Assembly: GCA_038373885.1 (NCBI GenBank)
Contig: JAWZYV010016590.1
Span: 186,001 to 250,000 of the forward strand
Origin: Cheiracanthium punctorium
Taxonomy: Eukaryota > Arthropoda > Arachnida > Araneae > Cheiracanthiidae
Direction of reading: 5' to 3'
DNA: 64,000 bases
A program made the translations under genes and the position numbers. The notes under the pieces were generated by a model. It was not told where the DNA came from and did not search any database. It saw only the letters and a list, made by a program, of their open reading frames with translations. This document shows, one piece after another, positions 10,962 to 21,983 of the stretch. Positions within the stretch are counted from its first letter, which is position 1; every line of letters starts with the position of its first letter.

Positions 10962-13138
10962 ATTTCCCAATGTTTTTTAAATGTCTGAGAGTTATTACTT
11001 CAAATGTAGCTGAGACGTACACCATTACAGTTAAAAGCAGTAAAAGATTCCACTAACACGATTATGCAGGCACTTGAAAAACGCATAACTTAAAAAAAAT
11101 TGCGCTAAAAAATCAGATTAATTTAATTAGACATTTCTTTTGAATAAAACGCTGAAAAGTAAATTTGTAACACGTAATCTTAAATAGCATTGTAGTATTT
11201 CGCATTAGGAAATTAATGATAACATTCAGACTAATTGAAACTGATAAGAAAAATTATTTTAACTTTAAACCTTTAGTGTAACCTTTTATAAATACTTCGT
11301 CTTATAACTGAGAAAAGTAAATTTTCTAGCTCGAGAAAAGTGATCATTTACATGCTAGCAGGGAACTAACATCAGTAAACATTTTTAATAATTAGATTAA
11401 CACATAAATTAGGAATTTCGCTTGGTAAAGTGTGCTTACGTTAATTTATCTGTATCCATAATCATTTAACAGAAAACAAACGGCAATTGCAGATTTCCAC
11501 AAGAATCGACAATTGACAAACTATCCTCACTAACTACATTTCCTCTTTTCCAAATCAAGCATGAAACTCCATCTCTTGATAAATTCAACTATTGCAAACT
11601 AAAACTTACGTTCGAATTTTCAATACCACACCAACAACACTTCTGATGAACGTCTCTGGTGAACAGTTAAAGGTAACTTTTGCCCTCTTTGCTCTCTCTC
11701 CGAAAATCACCTGGATTTAATTTCCGCGTATTAAATTAACAAGAAACAGTTACCAGGAAAACCAACCACCTCCGAATAATCTCACTTTGATGATGTGACC
11801 TGCGCGGCGAAAAGGAGAAAATTTTATATGAAGTTTTCGCTTTGCCGTTTTCACTCGCACCCTCCGTTCGTTTAGGGAAGTTAGCATAACAGGATTCTTT
11901 CAATTTGCAGCAAATGAAAGTTATTAAATACGAGAGGGATGGGGGCGAACTTCTCATTTAAATTGTCTCGCTGAAGAAATGTGGTAGGGGAGAGGTTGGG
12001 GTGGGTTGATTAAGTTTCTTCCCTTTTCTGTGACAAAGAGGCCAAATAACATCTAAATGCAAATTATTATCCCACGTTTTGAGTTCTATGAAATTGAATT
12101 ATACATCAAATTGAAAATGATGATCAAAAGTGACTTTAAGCATTAGGGTTGCGTGTCTTTAGTTTTGGGTGCAAGCGATGGATTTACCTTTAATTAAAGT
12201 CTGAGTTAATAAGTTTTCAATCGTCTTTGGAATACTGGGATGTAAATTAAAGGAAAATACAGATTTTGTTGCTTAATTATCTAACCGAGCTTTTCCTGTA
12301 GGTGATAAACTTTTACATCGCTTCAGTTTTCTTAGTGTAGTTTAAATGGACAAATAATAGGTTGATGCCATACATGGAAAAAAGCAGAAGGAGGAAAGGG
12401 TGAAAAGAAAGAAAATTTAAAATGCCTGTAGCTTTGAATGATTGTTGATTAATATAAAAGTTTATTATTCCGTTTTTCACATCAAAACAGCTATCTAAAG
12501 TTAATTTTTAACTCTAGTGTCAATGACCAGGTAGCTTTTGCAAGTGTCATCGTGAATTTTACAATTTTTAACTAATCTTTGGTAAAACTACTTTTAATTC
12601 TCGTAATTTATACCAATCCAAACTGAACATATAAATTTAACCTTTTTGAAGGTTTTTTTTTTCATTAAACTTTATCATTACTCAATATATCCAGATTCCC
12701 AAGTACCTATTATTGTCTCGTCAACATACAGTATATGAATAAATATTCAAGATTCGACAAAACTCGGTAGCCCAGGCGACTAAAAAGTATACCTTGGTAA
12801 CTAGCTTTATTTTCTCTTTAATATTCAATATATATGCGGCTTCTAAATTTTTACTATCTCCTAAGATTTTACAATTCTTGAATATTATCACTACAACTAC
12901 AGTCAAACTTAAGGATTATAATAATTACAATTATTATGTGAATTATTTTGTATTTTGTATTATTTATTATACCAGAAAAAAAATTAGTTTCAGCACATAC
13001 TTTTTTAAAGTCGGCATACAGAGATTGAATACTCATCACGAACTATTTACGCACGATTTACCTATTTTTCTGCAGAGCTTTTTGGGAACAGAAACAATTT
13101 GTCAAACTCCAACAACTGGATTTCTACTGTGACATCCC
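10962..13138. other. Anonymous AT-rich DNA
   Basis: AT-rich, with a modest GC-richer patch at about 11640-12000 that carries a 73-codon minus-strand frame (11736-11957). No domain, repeat partner or splice pattern supports a gene. The 112-codon frame at 12794-13132 (plus) is rich in Tyr, Phe and Asn, as expected of AT-rich non-coding DNA. Confidence 0.45.
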
Positions 13139-13140
13139 TA

Positions 13141-13325
13141 TTAGGAACGGTCCTTCTTGTCCACTTCGAGGAGACATCCAAAGAGGCCTACGGATACTCA
13201 TGTCAGCTTCCCATTCGTCAAATTTGCCCGTTAGATGACGTATCTAAATGCTGGAGCCAATAAGTGAAGATCCGTAGGCCTCTTTAAATGACTCACTGAA
13301 GTGCACAAATAGGCCCGTTCCTAAA
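13141..13325. mobile_element. MITE with long inverted repeats, TA target
   Basis: The left arm TTAGGAACGGTCC and the right arm (reverse complement TTTAGGAACGGGCC) match over about 70 bp, including a shared AAAGAGGCCTACGGAT block. They are separated by a short centre. TA lies on both sides (13139-13140, 13326-13327). 185 bp, non-coding; superfamily uncertain. Confidence 0.7.
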
Positions 13326-13736
13326 TAGCGATGGCTTTAGTTTCCTCAAGTTGAGTGATGCTCCTGACAACTTGGTAATACTGGAGATGTACGGTATTTC
13401 AGAGCAAGGAGCATAGCCAAGGAAAGTTTTTAGGGTGGGGTTGTGAAAAAATTGTGACAAACTGAAAGGGAATTTGTACGCAACATAAGGACTAAAAACA
13501 ATTCCAGGAGGGATTTGGGGTGGAGGTTATATATCCCGATAACTGTTATCCCTAGATACGCCTCTGTAGCAGAGTATTTTGTACTCTGAGGCCTTTAGAA
13601 TGATCTTTACACTGGATTTTGTTGAAAAATGTCCCATGGTTAGAACATTAATTGACCGATTCTGAATTGTTGGAAGACATAAGTTTTCATCTATTTGACG
13701 TAAAAATAAATAGCATTCTTTTTATATAGCTGGGCA

Positions 13737-13861
13737 CAGGCGCGTAGCCAGGAAAATTTTTCGGGGGGGGGATATGAACTTATATGCGTATAAATAGACG
13801 GAATTTCATCACTAATCCAAACATTTCGGGGGGGATATATCCCGATATCCCCCCCCCCCTG
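13737..13861. mobile_element. hAT-type MITE with a deleted right terminus
   Basis: The left end is CAGGCGCGTAGCCAGG. The interior is the reverse complement of the MITE at 47627-47793 (shared CGGAATTTCATCACTAATCC and GGGATATATCCCGATATCCC). A perfect 8-bp duplication GCTGGGCA flanks it (13729-13736, 13862-13869). The right end stops at CCCCTG and lacks the expected GGCTACGC stretch, consistent with a small deletion between CTGGCT repeats. Confidence 0.85.
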
Positions 13862-14009
13862 GCTGGGCATATTGAAACTCCCCGTGAAGTTAGAACAGAT
13901 GTCCAGAATCTTGGAAAAAAAATGAAAGTGGCCACCTCTACATTTTTTTCCCGAGATGCTTATCCATCGAATCAAAACACCAGAGTTCTTCATGAGTACA
14001 TACAAACAT

Positions 14010-16685
14010 AATGGTTACATCATCTTTCAATCCGAATAGGGATGTTTGCAATTTAAGTTAACATTTACGTTACGGTAACAATTAAATTTAGGTATATACT
14101 TCTTGTTCGTTTTTAAGAGTGCCTACAATTGTCAAACATTATGAAATTTGCTCCAAAGAAAGTGCATTAAGAAATTGAAAGTGATATTTTTGTAGAAGCA
14201 TTAATATGCAGAAGAAAGGGTTTTTCAACTCGTCTGCTTTGTTTGAACCTCGCATTGTCCTCTAGATTTTACAGTTGAAAATTGAAATAAGAGTGGGTAA
14301 AATGTAATGGCATCTTATATATATCATACTTCTATACTGTACTTTGCGGGATTATATGGCATAAACTGGGGAATCGAGTTCTGCGCGATATAGAAATAAC
14401 CGCTCATCTATTGTCAAAGTTTCAGATAGTTTACAATATTTTTTCTGCTGTTTAATTATTTTTGAGTCTTCCAGTACTTGCGTGTCGATTATAAAAACTT
14501 TGACCGGTAATTAAACGTGCAGGGAGCGTAGATATTCGATGTGGGTACCGCGGTATTCGTCCATTGAAAGTACGTTGAAAGTATTTGGAGTATTTCGTCA
14601 TTGACGCTTGAGTTAAATTAAGATCCAGTGTTATTACAATGACTATTTTCAAATCGGTAACACCATAGAGATACTTGTATTAAAAAATTTTATTAATCAT
14701 CAAAAAATATTAACTTATTAAAAGCAAATTAATAAATTTGGCATGGTTATTTATTTATTTTTTGTGTGTATATAAGCTAAAAATTTAACCAATCGTAAAA
14801 CACAAAGCATGTTGGTTATCGGATGAAAATATGACTTTTTAAAGAGTTAAAACAGGCAATATGGGTTGAAAAGAAAATGGAAAAAATGCTTGCATATCCG
14901 TTTTAGCTCCCATCATCATGAAAAGAAATAATTACACATCAATTAAAAAAAAGAAAGAGAAGAACAGACAGTGAAAAATAAGTAGTGTCTAACCTAACAC
15001 ACATCAACACATCGTTCGTTTTCGTTTATCGATTGTTGGCTCCTAGTCCAAAAATGATCTCAGACAACGGTAAAAGATTATTTCCCATCGCACTAAGTCA
15101 CCTGATTTATCGCGCAGAAAAGATTTCTAATGCCGATAGCCCCCAAAATAGGGGGTGGGTTACGGGGGAGATCGTGTAAAGGATTAAGCTGTCTCGGCGG
15201 TAAATGTAGCAGGCAGAAAAGAGGAGGACGATGTAAATGTGCATCACTGGTTTACTTAAAACGAAAGGAAGAACTATGTTCGGAAAGAAAGACAAAGTTA
15301 CGAGTGAAGCTTGTTCTGTTTGTTGTTTTTATGGGGGTTAAAGATATTCACGCTCCAGTTTATTAGCTGATAAGTAAATGGAGTTGAGATTATTCCCAAT
15401 GTGTTCTGTAACCTCCCGTGATTTGTTGCAAAGTTTGAGCTTCGACTACAAATGAATTGACTCTATGAATGTTACATGTAAAGTATGATCTTTTTAACAA
15501 GTCCATACTTTATGGACAAACACAGGATTTACTGCATGCGTCATATTATTAGAAGCTTAATTCTATTGATCCCATATTAACTTAAATTATTGGACTGTTC
15601 TTGTCTCATGGGAGAGGTGTGGCACGATCTGATAAATCCGTCCTAAAGCAGATAAATTCGTCTTAAAGCTAAGGTAAGGTAAGGTGCAAGCAACATTTTT
15701 GTGCCTCATGCATTGAGAATGTATAGTAATTGCATGTCAGTAAAATATATCAGTAATTAAAGCAAGAGTCAAATTTTTGATACACATCGACCTCCAAAAG
15801 TAAGGCACCGGTTTTCTGCTTCCAATGGGAAAAAGAATGACAGTAGAAACAAAAAATTTGGAGAAAATGTGCACTAAACAGCTATTTAATGAATGGGCCA
15901 TAGAAAGTTAAACACAAAAATGATTTACAAAAAAAATATTTGTGGTAAAATCCATTTTTGGAAAAAACAGTACATCTTAGTTTCATGTGGTAAAATGTCA
16001 TAGAAACATAATAAAAATGAATTCTAATAATAAATGTGTCCATCCCTTGCTTGAATGTACTGGCGGCATCTACTTTCCATTTTGTCAATTAAGCTGTCGG
16101 AGACCAAAATAGGAAGCAAAGACCTGACAGGGAGTAAGTTTTGTTCGAACTCATCTAACGACCTTGGACGAGGACTTAAAGAAGACCTGACTGCCAAGAT
16201 AGCCCTAAAGGTGTTCTATCTGATTCAGCTCCGATTTTGAAACATCCTGTATCTAGGCATTACAAGAGAAAGATGAATCATGTTGAACGCTTTGAGTGTA
16301 GAATATTTCCAGAGGCAGTATTGTTTTTCTGTGTGTATCACTGCATAGCTATCAGTAACATCTTGGCAAAAATGCAATGGCGAAGATTCTCTTTTCCTGA
16401 ACTTCTGTAATATGCACTAATTTTACCGCGGCTAAAATAGATTAATGCCTCTAAATTGAACTTCAAACAATGACTATTTATAGTCAGTAATGGATAGGAA
16501 TTCCTTTCTTTCATTTTTTCAACGAACTACTTATTCTAATATTTTCAGAGGCTATAATGCGTATAAAATTCGTAACAAGCGTTGATTAATTTTGTTGGAA
16601 CTTGTTATAAAATATACAGGATGATTCGACGATCATGGCATAAACTTCTGAACTTCTGGAAGGTGTAAATTACTTGAAGACGTAT
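14010..16685. other. Anonymous DNA with isolated transposon-end remnants
   Basis: AT-rich, no gene recognised. A solo CATCCTG-TA end at 16236-16249 and a TA-CAGGATG start at 16617 resemble mariner-type termini, but neither has a partner in range. Around 14490-14600 and 15000-15260 the sequence is less AT-rich, with short frames only. Confidence 0.45.
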
Positions 16686-16923
16686 CAGACTGCCCAACGC
16701 TGAAAAGTGCAGCCGTTGCCATCAATCCCTTTAACTACCAACAACATGGGGTCGATCGAATAGCCCGTCTGGCACCACAGAGCTAAAAAAGTTTTCTGAC
16801 TCCAGCTGGCTCTGCTGGCAAAATTTCTTTAGCTCTATGGCACCAGATGGGGGATTCGTTCGGCCGCCATATTGTTGGTAGTTAAATAGATCGATGGCAA
16901 CGGCTACACTTTTTCAACGTTGG
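16686..16923. repeat. Fold-back element
   Basis: The left arm (CAGACTGCCCAACGCTG, then TTAACTACCAACAACATGG, then CTGGCACCACAGAGC) pairs with the right arm (GCTCTATGGCACCAG, ATTGTTGGTAGTTAA, then GATGGCAACGGCTAC and CAACGTTGG). The arms are about 110 bp each. Related arms occur at 9605-9900 and 21053-21480. Non-coding; transposon class not determined. Confidence 0.75.
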
Positions 16924-17739
16924 TTATTATATCCTGTTTGTCTTCTATATCAATGTGAAAATGCTTGCTCTTCAAAAGGTTAAGCTATTGAGAAATGGTA
17001 ACAATCTTTCCAATTTCCACAAAAAGCTATTCCGATAAATTCTTGAAGTATTACATGTCCGGCACTCTTTGCTCCAGTGTTGATTTAAGAGGTGACAGTG
17101 CCACGCAATGGACTCGAGTTATTTCTTTTTATGTATCCAATGATATATTCTGGGGAACGAGAAAATATTTCACGAAAGAGCAAAACACGGTGGCAGAGAA
17201 TGTGTTTTTACGAGAAGAACATATATCAGTTCGAAGTTGAGGATTTTTTTTTCTCTTGCTTTGCTTTCTCATTCTTCTTTCACCAGACTTCTCCAGTAAA
17301 GAAAATAAGTATATAAAATAAATTCACCATTCAAAAAAGGTTTTGACCATTTGATACACAGATACAAACCACTGAAATTACAATTTTTCTTATAATATTA
17401 TATGTTTTTTATTACGTTTTTCAGAGCTCCTATTTATTCAATCATTAAAGAATATAAAATAAGATTTTTTTAAATAAAAAGAATAAATATATCCTTTAAA
17501 CTTTCTTTCTTAGCAAATACTTAATGAAAATATATCACACATTAGCCATTTTTATACAGTTAAAAAATATTACTTTAAATTTTTTATTCGCAATTTTTTT
17601 CTTATTAATATTTTTTATTAAACTTATAAAGAAATCTTTGCCAAATATTTCAGTGGAAAAATCTATAAATCATGGTTGGCTCTTCTAAGAAACTAGCAGT
17701 AAGGCATTTTTAGGATTATTTATACCCGCACATATTATA

Positions 17740-18411
17740 CAAGGTGTCCCAGAATGGTGGTAACGAGCTTTAAGTTTCATATGTTAGAGATAAGTGGACC
17801 ATTTAAATTGAAAAAATAATCAAAATAAGGTCGGAAATGAAATTCCTCTCGTTAATTCTCAAAAAGCTAAGCTTTTTAAATTTGTACACGACCCCCGTAC
17901 AAAAACATTCCCAGTTAGTAAAATGTACCCCATACACAAATGAGCTGATGTACAAAGTTTCAGCCTTTCATCACAAAGAGCCTCAGACATATATTTAAAC
18001 AAATATGATTAGGGGCTACCCATAAATTTGAATGCAAGCGCTTATTTCTGGATTTAAAAAAGAAAAAAAAATTCTTTCGTGATTTCTGTACGACCCCTGA
18101 GATACAATCATCAGACGAACCATTGAAAAGTGGTTTAAGTCAGCATGTTTTTAATCTTTATATCTCTCGCACTTTTAAAATTCTCAAATATTGTAAATCA
18201 CCTGATAAGTGTTTGGGGCACATTTTACTAACTGGGAATTTTTTTACGGGGGTCTTATGCAAATTCAAAAAGTCTAACTTTTTGAATATTAACGCGAGGA
18301 ATTTTTTATTAACAGAATCTTACTTCCGATCTCATTTGAACATTTTCAATTTCCATTGCTTATTTATCCAGTTTAAAATTAAAGGTCATTAACACCTTTT
18401 GGGACATCCTG
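17740..18411. mobile_element. Mariner-type long-hairpin element, copy A
   Basis: The left terminus CAAGGTGTCCCAGAATGG and right terminus (reverse complement CAGGATGTCCCAAAAGG) are inverted. TA precedes the left end; the right flank is degraded (TT then TA). The two halves are inverted copies of each other: ACGACCCCCGTACAAAAAC on the left pairs with TTTTTTTACGGGGGTC on the right, and further blocks pair inward. The 89-codon frame at 18123-18392 is a by-product of the right arm. No transposase. Related to the element at 46500-47214. Confidence 0.75.
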
Positions 18412-19668
18412 TTTATAAAACTTAGTTTTATTATAGTTATTAGTTTTTTAGTATATTAGTTTTTATATATATTATTATAGATATTAGTTTTATAATAGTA
18501 GACGAATCCTTTAATCATGTTCTCAGAGGTCTTACTCGGCCAAAAAGTTGCTAAAGTTGTGACATTTTAAATGCTTCATAAAGTGTACTATTACTGAAAA
18601 AATTAAAGGAAATTCACTCGTTGATTTTCAATTTTCAAGGCACTGAGTACGTTTCTGAAATATTAGCGATTGCAAAATATTTGTTCACCCTATGTGTTTT
18701 TGATATTACAACATGTTCTTGAATTCAAACTTTTAAAACAAACCTCAGAGAAGGACATACTCTTTTATGCTTATTACTTTTACATTATACTATCAAAGTA
18801 TGATCGTCTGATTTGACTGAAAAATAGAAAAATAAAGGAAGAATCAGGTTGATGTTTTAAATCTCAAACAATTTGAGGCATGAAGAGTTAAAAATAACAA
18901 AGAACGTTATTTTTAACCGTGTTTTAAATATGATTAAGTAGTCCATATCATCAATTCCAAATGTGTCATAATCACAATGTGTCAATAAACACTCATACAA
19001 CCAATTTACAATGCAGTCCAAAGAACACAAAACAACATTCTGACCCAAAATACTACAACTAATTTTCTTCGTTGATCAATCAATACTAACAAAAATCGAT
19101 TCTTAGAGTAACATTGGAGTTCTATTTTTTCTCTAAAATATATTTCCAGTCGTCTGCTGATTACACCTTACAGTAGTTGTTTTGTAACATTTTCCCCCTT
19201 AAGTATGCTGTTTATTCTTTTTAACTACTCTTACTAATATTTTACCAACATTTATTAAATATCTGAAGCGGATATATTTTGAAAGAAGTTCCGTTTGTAT
19301 TAGCATCGCTGTTTCTTATCTGGTATTTTTAAAAATGTTTTTGCTTGAATGTGGTGTATTTCAGTGGTGATGCATCAATTTTAGCAGATACTTGGATCGC
19401 AGAGGAAAAAAAAAATAAGAGCTTTTGAGCGCTGTTGGAAAATTTAAAGAAAACAAAAGACTATTGCTAATGGTAAAATCTGTTAAATTTTCAATATTTG
19501 TATCCGTAATTTTGCAGGCATTACTAGTAATTTGGATTCATTTTCCAAATTATTGAGCAGGAAAAATCGACAACAATATCGCTTTGAACTCTTAATTGCA
19601 GTATGCTTTTAAGGTATTTCTATCGATGTACCTGGTTGAAACTCACTTAAATATATTGCATTCATATG
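18412..19668. other. Anonymous AT-rich DNA
   Basis: Starts with a TTAG/TTTTAT low-complexity stretch (about 18420-18505). No gene or repeat boundary recognised. Confidence 0.5.
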
Positions 19669-19671
19669 TAC

Positions 19672-19810
19672 ACTTGAACCCGCTTAATGGAATATCGATT
19701 AAAGGAATATCCCGCTTATTGTGTTAAATTTTCGATGTACAGAGCCATTATAATTTGCAATGTGATCCCGGGTAATGGAATATCCCGTTTTTTTGAATGG
19801 ATTTTCGTGG
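19672..19810 (+). repeat. Solo end of a pogo-like element
   Basis: TA-CACTTGAACCCGCTTAATGG followed by GGAATATCGATTAAAGG and GGAATATCCCG resembles a pogo-type terminus and subterminal region. A related fragment (GGGTAATGGAATATCCTGC, GTGGCAAATT) occurs at 34980-35022. No matching opposite end was found nearby. Confidence 0.45.
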
Positions 19811-20787
19811 CAAATTGTGCCGACTGTACACACTTCCACCAGTGCTGAATCGTAAATTTGGTGTGCAAAGTATACATTCGCATACTCTCTTTCTATCTGC
19901 ACATCTCAGTAATACAACCACACAAAAAGAAATCGGTGTTTAAGATCTTGTTAGATTTAAGTAATGACTGCAGATTTTTGTCGGTCGAGAACCGAATATA
20001 AGGAATTGAATATTTACTGAGAATTGAAACAAAAAATAAAATTCTGACATACTTTTTCGTGAATCAGTACTTTACCTCTACAGAACATGACTGGAGGCCG
20101 CTGTCTTGCGCTCTCATAAAAATTAAAATAATTTATACCATTAAACAGCATTTGTTGAATAACAATTTACATATTTTTTATTCATCATATAATTTTCTTA
20201 CAGCACAAATGTACATTGTGCAAGTTTCCAAATTGTAAGCATTTTCCTTACAAATTTGAAGGAATTAAACGCAAATTTTGATTTTCTTTTTTTCGTATCA
20301 CACAAAATAATACCTATAGAAATTTACTGAATCCTAATACACTGTAATACTGTTAATGCAATTACATCTCTTCAAACTGCTCCAAATTCTAGCTTTCAGG
20401 TATTTTAGAGACAAAAATATAATTTTGGAGGGCAAAATAAGTTCTAATATTCACTGGCGAATAGGGGGGTGGGGGCTAATGGGGTTCACTTTCCCTTCTC
20501 TAAAGACATATTGCTTAAGGTTAACATTTTGCTTCATTGTATAGTTTGCTTATGTCAAATGCGCTTTTTTCTGTAAATTAACTCCTCCGAAATTGCATTG
20601 TTTTAATGTATTATTTTGCTTTATTGTACATCTTGTTAACAACAAGATGTGTAAGCTTTCCTTAAAAATTAGCCTCTTCTAAAATAAATTTCTATCCCTT
20701 AAAATCAAAGCCTGCGTTATAATTTCCACTTATTGTTTTTAGACATATACATTCATAGTGTATATGTAATTCTTATCCACAATTTAA
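19811..20787. other. Anonymous AT-rich DNA
   Basis: No open frame, repeat or RNA gene that I can support. Confidence 0.5.
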
Positions 20788-21052
20788 CCCTTTAACGGGC
20801 AGTGTCCTCGCCGTGAGGACCCACAACTCTGACGTTTTGACTGTTGTTGGTCACGAAGGATAAATTTGATTTCTATAAAAATACTTGAGGGTGACATAGT
20901 TACACGAGGATCCTTTACTTTTTAGGACATCATTTCCCGTTAAAATTGTCCATTATATGTCAAATTGTCAGCATTATTTTTAACAGCACCAGCATCTGCT
21001 GAAAAATGGAAGAGTAAGATGGGAATACATTGATATAGAAAAACAACTAGAT

Positions 21053-21480
21053 AGACTGCCCAATGCTGAAAAAAAGAGTAGCCGTTGCCATCGCTCTATT
21101 TAACTACCAGCAAGATGCCGGTCGATCGAACCGTTCATCGCGTGCCAGATCTAGAGACCCTTTTTTTTTTGTGCACGCACAGCCAGTCTGCATCAAAAAA
21201 TAGTCGCTAGATCTGTGGCACGCGATTAGGAATGGATGCGAGATGACTTTTTGCGAGACAAGACAGATATTTACAGTTTTTTACGAGACGAGACGAGCAT
21301 TTTTAACATTACGATATAGGGATTTTGCGAGACGAAACAAAGGTTCTAGGCTGTTTTGCGATGAATCGAGACGCCTATCTCGCGTACATCCCTACACAGA
21401 ATGAACGATTCGATCGACCGGCATGTTGCTGGTAGTTAAATCGAGCGATGGCAACGGCTGTTCTTTTTTCAGCATTGGGA
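21053..21480. repeat. Fold-back element inside the piggyBac-like MITE
   Basis: The left arm (AGACTGCCCAATGCTG, GTTGCCATCGCTC, TTAACTACCAGCAAGATG, CCGGTCGATCGAA) pairs with the right arm (TTCGATCGACCGGCATG, TTGCTGGTAGTTAA, CGAGCGATGGCAACGG, CAGCATTGGG). The same family occurs at 16686-16923. The right arm is split by the MITE at 21227-21394. Confidence 0.7.
21227..21394. mobile_element. hAT-like MITE (TAGGGATG termini)
   Basis: 168 bp with ends TAGGAATGGATGCGAGA and, in reverse complement, TAGGGATGTACGCGAGA. The inner repeats are GCGAGACGA-like. The flanks CACGCGAT (21219-21226) and CACAGAAT (21395-21402) are a decayed 8-bp duplication (5 of 8). The opposite arm of the host fold-back reads GGCACGCGATGAACG without the insert, showing the pre-insertion state. 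Confidence 0.75.
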
Positions 21481-21504
21481 AACGGCTGCGCTTCAAAGGG
21501 TTAA

Positions 21505-21905
21505 TTCCCATTCACAATACAGAGCTACCTTGTTTCCAAATACACCCTTTGCACTCTCAGAGAAGCAATCAATGAACGCGCCCTCCTTTCCCGAGTATGT
21601 GAGCCAAGTTCTTCTCTCGGGCCTCTCCAGTTTTCTCTCCGGAACATGGACTCCGGATCAACAATTTGCCGCATTCTGGATGCTGAGATCATGAACTGCG
21701 GTCATAAGTCTCTCACGTGATTTATTTGGCGGAAGAATGTTCCACTAGGATATGTTATTCCGAAGACGAAAAAGAGGGGAAATACGCGGAGGAACACGAG
21801 CAACGAGCACTATGGAGGGAGTTACGTTGTCAAGGACCATTTACCTTTCTCCCTCCGCTTGTCAAGTTTCTGACGTTCAGGAAAAGTTTGTGCGCTATAA
21901 GTAGG
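21505..21905. other. GC-richer unique patch
   Basis: Balanced base composition with no repeat partner noticed. It contains a 66-codon plus frame (21717-21917) without recognisable motifs. It could be an exon or regulatory sequence; nothing decides it. Confidence 0.25.
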
Positions 21906-21943
21906 GTTATTAAATAATGTGCAAGTGTATGTATGCATTTGTG

Positions 21944-21945
<2 letters not shown>

Positions 21946-21981
<36 letters not shown>
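21946..21981. repeat. (TA)n microsatellite
   Basis: Uninterrupted alternating T and A. Confidence 0.95.

Positions 21982-21983
<2 letters not shown>

Larger units (their letters stand above)
20788..21500. mobile_element. piggyBac-like MITE, host of nested elements
   Basis: TTAA lies on both sides (20784-20787, 21501-21504). The ends CCCTTTAACGGGCAG and, in reverse complement, CCCTTTGAAGCGCAG agree at 12 of 15 positions. A TTAA target plus CCCTTT ends is diagnostic of the piggyBac group. No transposase frame. It contains the fold-back at 21053-21480, which holds another MITE at 21227-21394. Confidence 0.7.

Noticed and set aside
16236..16630. A mariner element between the CATCCTG-TA end at 16249 and the TA-CAGGATG start at 16617
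   Set aside because: The two ends face away from each other, so they cannot bound one element.
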